Position numbers and translations under genes: made by a program. Below, piece after piece: positions 35,800-43,860 of a stretch of 64,000 nucleotides of DNA. This stretch comes from Bacteroidales bacterium. Lineage in GTDB: Bacteria > Bacteroidota > Bacteroidia > Bacteroidales > UBA12077. The stretch covers positions 57,322-121,321 of the forward strand of contig JANQHE010000067.1 of the NCBI GenBank assembly GCA_028282785.1, given 5' to 3'. The notes beneath the pieces are model-generated. The model worked only from the letters and a program-made list of their open reading frames with translations. It ran no database searches and was not told the DNA's origin. How positions within the stretch are numbered: the first letter of the stretch is position 1; every line of letters starts with the position of its first letter.

Positions 35800-35944
35800 G
35801 ATAACATGCTTTCACCTTACATTTGGGCGTTTTGGCGGTCTGACTAAGTTTTAGTATCTTCGGGTTTAATTTATCGATCTGACAGCAAAAGTGCTGTAAC
35901 CCAAGGTGCTCACCCGCCCAAAGCTTAAGCCAGAACTGTTATAA
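35800..35944 (+). repeat. Cassette-spacer element E2
   Basis: The clearest member of the family. The left arm ATAACATGCTTTCACC...TTTGGGCG and the right arm, read on the other strand, ATAACAGTTCTGGC...TTTGGGCG are the same length and share both ends. The loop contains TTTG, 20 bp, TATCTTCG (starting at 35831), a promoter-like core. The element fills the gap between two unrelated genes. Confidence 0.7.
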
Positions 35945-35968
35945 AAACATGGTTATCATTGCGCCAGG

Positions 35969-35999
35969 TTGAAAAGAATTAAATAAAATTGTATTTTTG
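35969..35999 (+). promoter_or_regulatory. Promoter of the RelB/RelE-like pair
   Basis: TTG at 35969-35971 and TATTTTTG at 35992-35999, spaced 20 bp, match the Bacteroidota consensus. The antitoxin ATG is 14 bp downstream. Confidence 0.65.
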
Positions 36000-36013
36000 T
36001 ATAAAAAGAAGTT

Positions 36014-36235
36014 ATGAATATTCAGGCAGAAAAAATAGAATTGATGAAACTGATACTTGAGACTGATAATCCAAGTATTCTAAGTTCGATAAAGAAAATC
36101 TTAAAGAGAGAGTCAAAGAAAGATTTTTGGGATACTTTACCTCAATCTCAAAAGGACGAGATACTGAAAAGTATTGAAGAAATTGAAAATGGAGAGATAG
36201 TAGATTACGAAGATTTTATTAAGAAACATAAGTAA
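36014..36235 (+). CDS. Antitoxin of a RelE/ParE-type addiction module
   Basis: 73 residues of the small Bacteroidota antitoxin family: MNIQAEKIELMKLILETDNP, a KKDFWDTLPQSQKDEI segment and EIENGEIVDYEDFIKKHK at the end. The C-terminal segment would wrap the toxin. The stop codon overlaps the toxin ATG by one base. The toxin is frameshifted, so the antitoxin now has no intact partner here. Confidence 0.8.
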   Translation: MNIQAEKIELMKLILETDNPSILSSIKKILKRESKKDFWDTLPQSQKDEILKSIEEIENGEIVDYEDFIKKHK

Positions 36236-36536
36236 TGAGTAGAAAGATTGTCCTTTCTAAACGTGCTTCCAAAAACTTAGAAAAGCTGCTTGAATATTTG
36301 GAAACTAAATGGTCAAAAAGAGTAAAGGACAATTTTATTAAGAAACTTGACAGGTCATTACAAATTCTGAAAGAGAAACCAGAAAGTTCTCCAAAATCTG
36401 ACATTGTAAAAGGATTATGCAAGTGTGTTGGAAACAAGCAACTGTTTTTTACAAGTTTGATAGTAAGAATTTGTATATTGTTACAATCTTTGACACACGA
36501 CAGAATCCTGACAAGCTGAATAAAGAAGTTAAATAA
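36235..36536 (+). pseudogene. RelE/ParE-family toxin, frameshifted
   Basis: The first 69 residues (IVLSKRASKNLEKLLEYL, KWSKRVKDNFI, IVKGLCKCV) and the tail in the -1 frame (FYKFDSKNLYIVTIFDTRQN, PDKLNKEVK, ending TAA 36534-36536) together give a normal RelE-like toxin of about 100 residues. One base appears to be missing near 36441, between CAA and ACT. The uncorrected frame ends early with a nonsense tail. Inactivation of a toxin beside an intact antitoxin is a typical decay route; a sequencing error is the alternative. Confidence 0.82.
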
Positions 36537-36545
36537 CAACCACGT

Positions 36546-36698
36546 TTTATAACAGCATTTCAAACTTAAGCCGGGCGTTTGGTGATTTTGTGACAAAGTT
36601 TTATGTTCGCGTTGGTTCTGTTCGGATGATGATGAAACGGGGCTATCGGGAGAAACACGGCGGCGATCCCGCACATAATGCTACTCGCGGTTATAATG
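36546..36698 (+). repeat. Cassette-spacer element E3
   Basis: Left arm TTATAACAGCATTTC followed by CCGGGCG; the right end, read on the other strand, is ATTATAACCGCGAGTAGCATT followed by a GCGGGATCGCC-type arm. Both ends therefore carry TATAAC, AGCATT and CGGG in the same order. The internal TTTG, 20 bp, TATGTTCG (starting at 36579) is the promoter-like core. Confidence 0.65.
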
Positions 36699-36709
36699 TT
36701 TGAGAAACC

Positions 36710-37729
36710 ATGGCAGACTGGTTAAATCTTTTAAAATACGATCCTATAGAACCCTTACTTAAGAGTAGTGATTTAGCAATACAATATTTTGTTAAGAGAG
36801 ACCTACTTCAATTAAATGAAGGCAGCATAGAGGAAATCTGGGTGCTCAACGAACCACAATCAAAATTGAAAAAACAAACAAATGATGGTTTTTGGAAGTC
36901 AAACACGAGGAATAGAATTAAAGCACCTGCCGTCAACTATGATTTATTTGAAACATTCAAAGCTTTTTCCATTCTAATTGATAAATACGAATTCAACATA
37001 TCAAATATCCAAATAGAAAAAGCTGCTGAGTATTTATTCTCCTGTCAAACAAACGAAGGCGATATAAGAGGAATTATCGGGGAACAATACGCGCCATATT
37101 ACACAGGCTTAATCATGTCTTTATTAATCAAAGCGGGCTATGAAAATGATATCCGAATAAAAAAGGGATTTAATTGGTTATTAAAGATGCGACAAAATGA
37201 CGGTGGTTGGGTAATTGGCAGCCCTGGTTGCTATGGCGACTATTCGAAAGATGATATACACCAATTAACGACTCATTATATTGGCACAAAAAGGGATTTT
37301 GATTTTTCTAAGCCATTTACACATAGTGGTACAGGAATGGTACTAAGAGCTTTTGCTGTGCATCCAAATTATCGTAAAACAGAGGAATCATTAATTGCCT
37401 CAAACCTGATTAAACAGAATTTTTTTCTTAAGGATAATTCGTCTTCGTATCAACACCCAGATAATTGGATCAATTTTAAATATCCTTTTTTCTGGACAGA
37501 TTTGATATCTGTTCTGGATTCGCTGTCGTTGATCGGGATCTCTAAAGATGATAAAGATATAAGAAACGCTTTAAACTGGTTAATAAACAATCAATTGGAA
37601 TCTGGATTATGAGATAATTCATACTCAAAGATTCATAAGAATCATAAGAATGACAGAACCTTTGAAGTGCAGCTTTGGATAAGTCTCGCTATATGTAGAA
37701 TATTTAAAAGATTTTATACATGCAATTAA
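36710..37729 (+). pseudogene. Terpenoid-cyclase/prenyltransferase-fold protein with premature TGA
   Basis: The first 300 residues have the alpha-alpha toroid repeats of squalene cyclase/prenyltransferase-like proteins (AAEYLFSCQTNEGDIRG, GFNWLLKMRQNDGGWVIG, ALNWLINNQLESGL). The frame stops at TGA 37610-37612 but continues in the same frame with SKIHKNHKNDRTFEVQLWIS and LAICRIFKRFYT to TAA 37727-37729. That tail matches the end expected for the family. TGA stands where a Trp (TGG) is expected after SGL. Whether the 300-residue product is stable is unknown. The natural substrate of this subfamily is not known to me. Confidence 0.75.
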
Positions 37730-37927
37730 AACACTATGTACAACACGTGTTACTATATCTCCCAAACGATAGGGTAAACAAAGACCGTTATAAATAAGCT
37801 GCTAAAAATTCTGAAAATTGACCAATTCTGCTCTTTTTATTTAGTGCAAAATTGTATAGTCTTTTGACAGGTTTAATACTTCAGAAAGGTAATTTGCTTT
37901 CTGACAACGAAAGTGTTATTTCTATTC

Positions 37928-37952
37928 GTAGCGGTTTGACGCTACTTTTTTT
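37928..37952 (+). terminator. Intrinsic terminator
   Basis: GTAGCG (37928-37933), six-base loop, CGCTAC (37940-37945), then seven T residues. It lies in the 630-bp gap after the cyclase-like gene, which otherwise shows no gene; it contains an ACACGTGTT motif (37741-37749) also found at 43642-43650. Confidence 0.7.
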
Positions 37953-38190
37953 CGAGAATGGTTTATCGGTTTGACAGTTAAAAAATAACATTCCAACGCA
38001 CTTTGCAGCCTGACGGCTGTATTTGTGATTTTGATAACTCACATTAAAAGTGTTGATTGCTCTATTTTAATCATTTTGCCAAGATGAATTGAATTTAATG
38101 AACTATGGGTTTGATTAAAAATACTTCAGTTTCAAATATATTTTTTATGGGTTACATTGGTGCAGGAAAAATAGTGATGGATAAAATTAC

Positions 38191-38230
38191 AAATAAACCA
38201 GTATTGACTTTCAATCCATACTGGTTTATT
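38191..38230 (-). terminator. Inverted repeat downstream of the peptide gene
   Basis: AAATAAACCAGTAT (38191-38204) and its exact complement (38217-38230) form a 14-bp stem. It is about 130 bp past the stop of the minus-strand double-glycine peptide gene and may end that transcript, although the T-run is poor. Confidence 0.45.
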
Positions 38231-38362
38231 TTACAGTTATATGTAACATCCTGATTGATAAAGATCACATCTTATTGGGATAAATTAGTTATCCCGATTT
38301 GCGTAACACTATCTAAATGGTTGTTTCATAATGATAGTTTTAAAAATTAGTAATTCAATTTA

Positions 38363-38539
38363 CTAACGTGGTTCATCCCATCCACCTTTATTTAAATGAC
38401 AAAAGCCTAGCCAACAATCTTGACCACTAGGACAATCTGCATCTGAAGTACAAGGTGTTCCTGGTCCTCCTCCTTTTAAAACTTGTTGTTCTTTTTTGCC
38501 AAGTACCTTAGCACCGTTTAATTTTTTAAGTTTTCTCAT
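38363..38539 (-). CDS. Double-glycine leader peptide with a four-cysteine core
   Basis: 58 residues. The leader MRKLKKLNGAKVLGKKEQQ ends in VLKGGG, a Gly-Gly site as in Bacteroidota bacteriocin/RiPP precursors processed by C39 peptidases. The core PGTPCTSDADCPSGQDC, followed by WLGFC, has four cysteines (C30, C36, C42, C47) in a C-x5-C-x5-C-x4-C pattern suited to two disulfides, then a short Trp-containing tail. It follows the C39-like/VKOR/thioredoxin gene by 77 bp on the same strand. That neighbour is a plausible disulfide-forming partner. It may be a bacteriocin or signal peptide; activity is unknown. Confidence 0.75.
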   Translation of the reverse strand: MRKLKKLNGAKVLGKKEQQVLKGGGPGTPCTSDADCPSGQDCWLGFCHLNKGGWDEPR

Positions 38540-38616
38540 ATTGAATAAATTTAAGATTAAAATAATCCTGAACTTAAGCCGTCAGGATTCGGCGTTTAAT
38601 TTGTTTTTTAGTTTTA

Positions 38617-40242
38617 TTATGTTAGCTCCGGAGTTAGTTCTGAAAGCTTTTCTAACTCTTTATCAACAATATCATCAATAAAATTAATTAAGTCGCTTCG
38701 ATTGTATTCATTAGGAAATGATTTACCATTTAATAGTATTTCAGGGGTAAAATTTATATTGTTTTGCATACACCAGTCATTTTGTTTAACTAATTGTTCA
38801 AAATAAATAGCACCCTCCTGTGTTTCCAATTTTTCTAACCATTTTACCAAATCATTTCCCATATAAATATCATGAAGGGATTTTATAAAGCTTTCTTCTT
38901 CCTGTGTATGGTAAATATTTAATAAACTCAATGCGACTCTTGTATCAATGGCTGTTTTATCTTTCACGTTTACATTAAAACGAATATCAACCTGAACATT
39001 TTCATTGTTTTTTAACAAGATTTCTTCCAAAACTCTATGTGCTTCTTTGCAATGTCCACATAATGGATTTGTAACTATGGTTATTTTAAGCAGTGCAGTT
39101 TTACTTTTATTACCAAGTAAAATCCCATTTGTGCCTTTAATTGCTGTATTTTTACTAATCCTTTGGTTTAGTAGAGAGTTAAATAAATTGTAGTTATTCT
39201 TAAACTGATGGTGTTCAACTTTTAGTTGGTAATATTCAGATTGCAATTTTAACTTTGAAAAAATAAAAAACCACAAAGCAGCAACTGCTATAAAACTTTG
39301 AACAACCACAATGCTACTATTAAAATCTTCAGATATATTAAAGTATGGTTTAGTCGCAGTAAAAATACATAGAGCTTGTAACCACAGTACTAAAACAATA
39401 CTTAAACAAAGCGGACACCATTTTTTTACTACAAAATATTGATATGATACGGAATATAAAGTAAATGGTATAGCCAATAAAGAAAGTGCAATAATTAATG
39501 TATAATTTGAATTAGCAACATAAGGGAGCATTACCGAAGATAAAATCACTGATGCAAAATAAATAACACCGACATCGCTAAACTTAATACCGCCCAAAAG
39601 TTTCCCTGCTTTTGAATTCAACACATCATTGCAACTTGTTTTTTCATTGTTACCTGAACAAAACTTGTCCAATATCCTTGATTTTCTTCCCAATTCATGT
39701 TGCACAATCAATATACTAATTACTAAACCAATTATGGAAAGAAAGAAATGTAATATTTGAAAAAGACTGGGTTGTAAAATGAAAAATAAAGTCAAAAAGC
39801 CTAAAATTGAAATATAAGTAAAGGCTTTTTTTATTATATTCTTATCCTTTTTTGCAGGTTTTATATCATCATTTTTTTCAACAGCGACTATAATTCCAGA
39901 CCAAATCTCAAGAAACTCTGTACGCGAAATATGCTCTTTATTCTTTTTATTATAAATTAATTCAATACCCTCGTAGTACTTGATTGCTAATACAAAATGT
40001 TCTTCTTGTTTTTTAGTGATATAAGCAATAAAAGAATCTGGTAACTCGGATAAAGTTTCAATACCTCTGGGAACTTTAATAGCCAGATTTTCAATGTTAA
40101 AATGATTTAAAACACCAGTAATTGCATGTAAACTCGGATAAGATGGATGACTCTCAAACTGGAACTCTAGCTCTTTTTTATCTATTTCTATATTATTAAA
40201 GAGCAAGAATTTTGATAAGACATAACTTGTAACGTCTTTCAT
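38617..40242 (-). CDS. C39-like/VKOR/thioredoxin fusion membrane protein
   Basis: 541 residues in three parts. Residues 1-125 resemble a C39 peptidase domain (SYPSLHAITGVLNHFNIE, HFVLAIKYY) but lack the catalytic Cys, so it may only bind a double-glycine leader. Residues 140-330 are a vitamin K epoxide reductase-type membrane domain with C195, C204 and WCPLC (C276, C279). Residues 375-541 are a thioredoxin/DsbA-like domain with CGHC (C395-C398). The combination oxidises thiols in secreted peptides and passes electrons to quinone. The adjacent four-Cys peptide is the likely substrate. No ABC exporter is present in the window. Confidence 0.82.
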   Translation of the reverse strand: MKDVTSYVLSKFLLFNNIEIDKKELEFQFESHPSYPSLHAITGVLNHFNIENLAIKVPRGIETLSELPDSFIAYITKKQEEHFVLAIKYYEGIELIYNKKNKEHISRTEFLEIWSGIIVAVEKNDDIKPAKKDKNIIKKAFTYISILGFLTLFFILQPSLFQILHFFLSIIGLVISILIVQHELGRKSRILDKFCSGNNEKTSCNDVLNSKAGKLLGGIKFSDVGVIYFASVILSSVMLPYVANSNYTLIIALSLLAIPFTLYSVSYQYFVVKKWCPLCLSIVLVLWLQALCIFTATKPYFNISEDFNSSIVVVQSFIAVAALWFFIFSKLKLQSEYYQLKVEHHQFKNNYNLFNSLLNQRISKNTAIKGTNGILLGNKSKTALLKITIVTNPLCGHCKEAHRVLEEILLKNNENVQVDIRFNVNVKDKTAIDTRVALSLLNIYHTQEEESFIKSLHDIYMGNDLVKWLEKLETQEGAIYFEQLVKQNDWCMQNNINFTPEILLNGKSFPNEYNRSDLINFIDDIVDKELEKLSELTPELT

Positions 40243-40593
40243 TATAATAATAGGTTAATTAGTAATTTATTCTCAAATTCACTTTTAAAATTAGATTTTT
40301 TTTATTTAAAACAAATAATTTATAAGAAAAAAGTAAAAACAAGTTCATAGTTGTTCTGTAAATATGTATTAATGGAAGCTTGAATCTTAGCTAAGATTAT
40401 TTGGTACTTTTTAATTAGTGCGAGCTTATTTTAACCTAACAGCTAAAGCTTATTCAGTGCAAAAGAGTTGGGTTTGTCAATTAGATAATAACGTTTTACT
40501 TATAAGTAAACTAATTTTACAAAAAAACAACGTTTAGCAAGAAGAAAACTTAGTTAAGTCTTATTATATGAAAGTTACAGTCGTGTCTTTAAT

Positions 40594-40647
40594 TTATCCA
40601 GATCCAACACACGGTCCAATTGTATAAGTACTTGTATTACCACCCAT
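40594..40647 (-). other. Possible remnant of a second double-glycine peptide
   Basis: On the minus strand, about 350 bp upstream of the fusion gene, the frame reads DKMGGNTSTYTIGPCVGSG and then stops. This looks like the end of a Gly-Gly precursor, but the upstream frame has no ATG or basic leader before its stop codon. It may be a decayed gene or chance. The rest of the 490-bp gap (40243-40736) shows only the YefM promoter region. Confidence 0.25.
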
Positions 40648-40675
40648 TTTGTCGAAAAAAATAGTTAGTGTAAAC

Positions 40676-40706
40676 TTGATTTTGTCATATGTTGTACATA
40701 TATTTG
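40676..40706 (+). promoter_or_regulatory. Promoter of yefM-yoeB
   Basis: TTG at 40676-40678 and TATATTTG at 40699-40706 with a 20-bp spacer match the Bacteroidota consensus. The second box overlaps the putative operator. Confidence 0.65.
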
Positions 40707-40710
40707 TACA
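40693..40710 (+). promoter_or_regulatory. YefM-YoeB operator: paired TGTACA palindromes
   Basis: TGTACA occurs at 40693-40698 and again at 40705-40710. The centres are exactly 12 bp apart. The E. coli YefM-YoeB operator also consists of palindromes with a TGTACA core whose centres are 12 bp apart. The site covers the -7 box and lies 27 bp before the antitoxin ATG, so binding would block transcription. Confidence 0.8.
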
Positions 40711-40736
40711 TAATAATGTACTAAAATTAAAAAGTT

Positions 40737-40988
40737 ATGCTTACAACGACAATTTCAAGTTTCAGAAAAGATATTAAAAAGTATCTTGACAGAGTTACAG
40801 AGAACTTTGAGACTTTGATAATTAATCGTGGAAAAGATAATGGTGTTGTGATTATGTCTTTAGACGAATATAATTCATTATCTGCAACACAACATGAGTT
40901 ATCATCAAAATTGAATGAGAAAAGATTGGACTCTGCAATCGAGAAATTAAAAAAAGGTTCATCGTTTGAAAAAGAAATCATTGAATAA
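40737..40988 (+). CDS. yefM: YefM-family antitoxin
   Basis: 83 residues of the YefM/Phd fold: MLTTTISSFRKDIKKYLDRV, then LIINRGKDNGVVIMSLDEYN as DNA-binding and dimer part, and a C-terminal LDSAIEKLKKGSSFEKEI segment that would neutralise the toxin. The stop overlaps the yoeB ATG by one base. It is presumably an autorepressor acting on the TGTACA sites upstream. Confidence 0.93.
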   Translation: MLTTTISSFRKDIKKYLDRVTENFETLIINRGKDNGVVIMSLDEYNSLSATQHELSSKLNEKRLDSAIEKLKKGSSFEKEIIE

Positions 40989-41245
40989 TGAAGTATGTAT
41001 TTGTAGATGAATCTTGGGAAGATTATTTATACTGGCAAAAAACTGATAAGAAAATGCTTAAAAGGATAAATAATTTATTAAAAGAAATTTCTCGTACACC
41101 CTTTGATGGAATAGGCAAACCCGAAGCTTTGAAATATAAATATAAAGGGTTTTGGTCTCGAAGAATTGATGGAGAACATCGATTGATATACAAAGTTAAT
41201 GAAGATGAAATATTAATTGCAAAATGTAGATTTCACTACGATTAA
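40988..41245 (+). CDS. yoeB: YoeB-family mRNA interferase toxin
   Basis: 85 residues with the catalytic set at the same numbers as E. coli YoeB: Glu46 (GKPE), Arg65 (GEHR), His83 and Tyr84 (CRFHY). The protein cleaves mRNA in the ribosomal A site. It is intact and paired with an intact antitoxin, unlike the RelE-like module at 36 kb. Confidence 0.95.
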   Translation: MKYVFVDESWEDYLYWQKTDKKMLKRINNLLKEISRTPFDGIGKPEALKYKYKGFWSRRIDGEHRLIYKVNEDEILIAKCRFHYD

Positions 41246-41385
41246 GCAAGAAAACGGGTGGTAATAGGGCGTCATAAAGTATACAGGTGTTTACTCACCA
41301 TTCGGCTTATAAGAACACTTCGCTTCAAACCCTCGAGACCTTTAACGGTCAGGCTGCTTACAACTAATTAAGTTGATAGAAAGAA

Positions 41386-41574
41386 AAGTGGCATAATACA
41401 AGAGCAGCGTGCCTTAATGTTTGAGTTATGTAACTTAATGGATGAGAAATGAGCCTTAATAGAAAAACATCGTGCCGAAATTCAAGAGAAGCCTCCCGCA
41501 ACGGAAAATCATCGTGCCTTAATGCAAAAGTAACGCGCCGCAACGCAAGGGAAGCCATCCGCAATAGAAAAAGA
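41386..41574. repeat. 21-bp degenerate tandem repeat (nine units)
   Basis: Nine consecutive 21-bp units start at 41386, 41407, 41428, 41449, 41470, 41491, 41512, 41533 and 41554. Examples are GCGTGCCTTAATGTTTGAGT, TCGTGCCGAAATTCAAGAGA and TCGTGCCTTAATGCAAAAGT, each plus one base. Spacing is exact although bases vary. On the minus strand one frame is open through the block and reads heptads such as FALRHDD and FLLRLIS. It fills the gap between yoeB and the next gene. Confidence 0.8.
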
Positions 41575-41662
41575 ATTGTTTTCAATTCATATATGTTTAA
41601 CTTAAATGTGTTACTGACATAGGGTTGTCACTGATATATTTAAATTTGCAGAAAAAGAGAAT

Positions 41663-42247
41663 ATGAAAACATCAATAGACTTGGAAAAAATTCCCAAAGG
41701 AGGTAGAATAGGTCGATTTGCTAAAATAGTAAAAAGCAAAACTACCGAAGATTCTTACATAAGAATAATGGAAAAATCAGATGAATATGATAAATATAAA
41801 CCTGAAAAAAAAGCCCTTTGGTGGAACAATGCGATTAAAAGACTTGAAAATGAGCTTGGCTCGGAAAAAGCCATAGAAGTAATGAGAACATGCGGGAGTA
41901 AGTGTTGTGGACAAGGACAAAGAAAAACCGCAGAACGGCTCATGGATGAATCTTCTTCAATTGAGGATTTTCTTGAAAAGTTAAGTAAATATGAAGTTAA
42001 AGACGGAGAACTTGAATATAAGCTGACAAATAACAATACGATTATTGGTAAGCATAATAGATGCTTTTGCGGTCAGGTGAAAAAATCAAAAGAACTCTTT
42101 AAAAACAGTACATATTGTCAATGTTCCGTGGAGTTTAACAAACAGTTTTTTCGAGCTGCCTTTAAAAAACCTGTTGAAGTAGAATTAAAACAATCAATCT
42201 TAAACGGTGGAGATTATTGTGAGTTTGAAATTAAAATAATCGAGTGA
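41663..42247 (+). CDS. Cys-rich conserved protein of unknown function (DUF6144/V4R-like)
   Basis: 194 residues with nine cysteines grouped in MRTCGSKCCGQG, NRCFCGQ and YCQCSVEF, and a C-terminal VEVELKQSILNGGDYCEFEI segment. That ending resembles V4R-type small-molecule-binding domains, in which a conserved Gly...Cys pair precedes the last strand. Metal binding is plausible but unproven. The DUF3788-like gene follows after 7 bp, so the two probably form an operon. A TAAATTTG box at 41641-41648 may be part of its promoter. Confidence 0.65.
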   Translation: MKTSIDLEKIPKGGRIGRFAKIVKSKTTEDSYIRIMEKSDEYDKYKPEKKALWWNNAIKRLENELGSEKAIEVMRTCGSKCCGQGQRKTAERLMDESSSIEDFLEKLSKYEVKDGELEYKLTNNNTIIGKHNRCFCGQVKKSKELFKNSTYCQCSVEFNKQFFRAAFKKPVEVELKQSILNGGDYCEFEIKIIE

Positions 42248-42254
42248 GAAAATT

Positions 42255-42686
42255 ATGCCCTACGAGAGACTGTTAAATAAGTGTTGTGTTCCAACAACTA
42301 AGGACATCATTGAAAGTATTGGTGTAAAATATCCTCTTTGGTCGGAGTTACATACTTTTATAACCGACAATTATAATTTCGATCAAGAGCTTGCTTTTTT
42401 CTCTAAGAATTATGGATGGACAGTACGCTACAGGAAAAATAAAAAAACTTTGGTTTCTTGCTTTCCTGAAAATGGAGCTTTTTCGGTCTTATTGGTTCTT
42501 GGACAAAAAGAAGCAGATAGGGTAAATCAAATACGAAAGGAATTAAATAAAAACTTTTTGTCAGTATTTGATAAGACAGAGCAGTTGCGAGATGGCAGAT
42601 GGATGTGGATAAGAATACATCATCGGGAGGATTTGGTAAGTTTGAAAAAAGTAATTCAAATAAAAAGGCGAATTAAAAAACATTAA
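42255..42686 (+). CDS. DUF3788-family protein
   Basis: 143 residues with the DUF3788 pattern: YPLWSELHTFI, LAFFSKNYGWTVRYRKNKK, LVSCFPENGAFSVLLVLG and DGRWMWIRIHHREDL. Members are small cytosolic proteins of unknown function found mainly in Bacteroidota and Firmicutes. Full length. It lies 7 bp after the Cys-rich gene. Confidence 0.85.
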   Translation: MPYERLLNKCCVPTTKDIIESIGVKYPLWSELHTFITDNYNFDQELAFFSKNYGWTVRYRKNKKTLVSCFPENGAFSVLLVLGQKEADRVNQIRKELNKNFLSVFDKTEQLRDGRWMWIRIHHREDLVSLKKVIQIKRRIKKH

Positions 42687-42843
42687 ATTACAAGGCGTTA
42701 CAATGTATCGTATATAATGACAGGTATACTAAAAAATATTATAATTTTAGGGTTCGTGAAGTGCTATCTTGGTTTAATAGCAAGAAAACCTGAAACATAC
42801 CACGATGTATACACCAAACATTGATAATTTAAAATTACCGAAT

Positions 42844-43629
42844 ATGAAACTTGGATTATATCAAATAGATGCATTTACAGATAAATTATTTGGTGGAAAC
42901 CCTGCATGTGTTGTTCCTTTGGACAATTGGCTACCTGATGACTTGCTTTTAAAAATCGCTAAGGAAAATGCAGTAGCCGAAACCGCTTTTTTTGTTTACA
43001 AAGGCGACAAAATACATTTACGGTGGTTTACACCGGAAATTGAAATGGATTTGTGTGGACACGCAACTCTTGCTACTGCTCACTGTTTAAAAACAATTCT
43101 GAACTATCCGAAAGACAAAATTATATTTGAAACTATGAGTGGCAATTTAACTGTTTTTGCAGAAAATGATATTTATTATTTAGACTTCCCTTCCAGAATG
43201 CCAATAACCTCCGAATTACCTGAAACAATAAGAAAATCATTAAATATTGAGCCAAAAGAGGTTCTTAAATCAAGAGATTATGTATTGATTTATGAAACAG
43301 AAGAAGAAATAGTAAATATCAAAATTGACAGGCAAATGTTTGACCAGATAAATCTTGATCCGGGTGGTGTGGTTATAACAGCAAAAGGAAATAACTGCGA
43401 TTTTGTATCCAGGTTTTTCACGCCACAGGCATCCATTTTAGAAGATCCTGTAACCGGATCAGCACATTGTTCTTTAATTCCATTTTGGTCATTAAGGCTT
43501 GAAAAGAAAGAATTAACGGCAATGCAAATTTCCGACAGAACCGGAAAATTATATTGCCGGGATAACGGGGACAGAGTAATTATAGGTGGAGAAGCTAAAA
43601 CTTATTTAATTGGAAATATTTGGGTGTAA
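42844..43629 (+). CDS. PhzF-family isomerase/epimerase
   Basis: About 261 residues from the ATG of MKLGLYQIDAFTDKLFGGNP. This start places the catalytic Glu of AVAETAFF at residue 46, close to its position in characterised PhzF-like proteins; an ATG 39 bp upstream is open as well. Other signatures are LRWFTPEIEMDLCGHATLA and EDPVTGSAHCSLIPFW. PhzF-like proteins isomerise small cyclic acids, but most bacterial members lack a known substrate. It is solitary and followed by a 450-bp repeat-rich gap. Confidence 0.88.
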   Translation: MKLGLYQIDAFTDKLFGGNPACVVPLDNWLPDDLLLKIAKENAVAETAFFVYKGDKIHLRWFTPEIEMDLCGHATLATAHCLKTILNYPKDKIIFETMSGNLTVFAENDIYYLDFPSRMPITSELPETIRKSLNIEPKEVLKSRDYVLIYETEEEIVNIKIDRQMFDQINLDPGGVVITAKGNNCDFVSRFFTPQASILEDPVTGSAHCSLIPFWSLRLEKKELTAMQISDRTGKLYCRDNGDRVIIGGEAKTYLIGNIWV

Positions 43630-43662
43630 TAACTATTGCTAACACGTGTTGTTATGTGCATT

Positions 43663-43738
43663 GTAGTTCAAATAGTTCAGATTTTGTGTGACTTCTTCAT
43701 TTTTCAGCTCTTAAATACAAAAGAAAATTCAGTCATAC
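43663..43738. repeat. Dispersed repeat R2, second copy
   Basis: Closely related to 26029-26107 (TAGTTCAAAT, ACTTCTTCATTTTTCAGC, ATTCAGTCATAC). It is preceded by GCTAACACGTGTTGTTATG, which shares ACACGTGTT with 37741-37749. Both R2 copies follow the end of a gene in the accessory island. Confidence 0.6.
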
Positions 43739-43860
43739 CTTTACTAAAAAGATCTCCCAAAAGATTAACTTTCACCATAAAGTTTCATGAAATTATAATA
43801 TTTTGAACAACAGATTTTTATGGTCCTTAAGGTCTTTGTGTTCCTGCCTACAGGTCTAAT

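Noticed and set aside
34349..37612. Selenocysteine or recoded TGA in the barstar and cyclase-like genes
   Set aside because: Neither family uses selenocysteine, no SECIS-like hairpin was seen, and TGA ends other intact genes here (for example the GNAT gene and the mntA gene).
41386..41574. CRISPR array
   Set aside because: Units are contiguous and degenerate, without spacers, and no cas gene is near.
41364..41585. 73-codon minus-strand open frame with heptad repeats as a gene
   Set aside because: The periodicity is explained by the 21-bp DNA repeat; a multiple of three keeps any frame open. Reported as a repeat instead.
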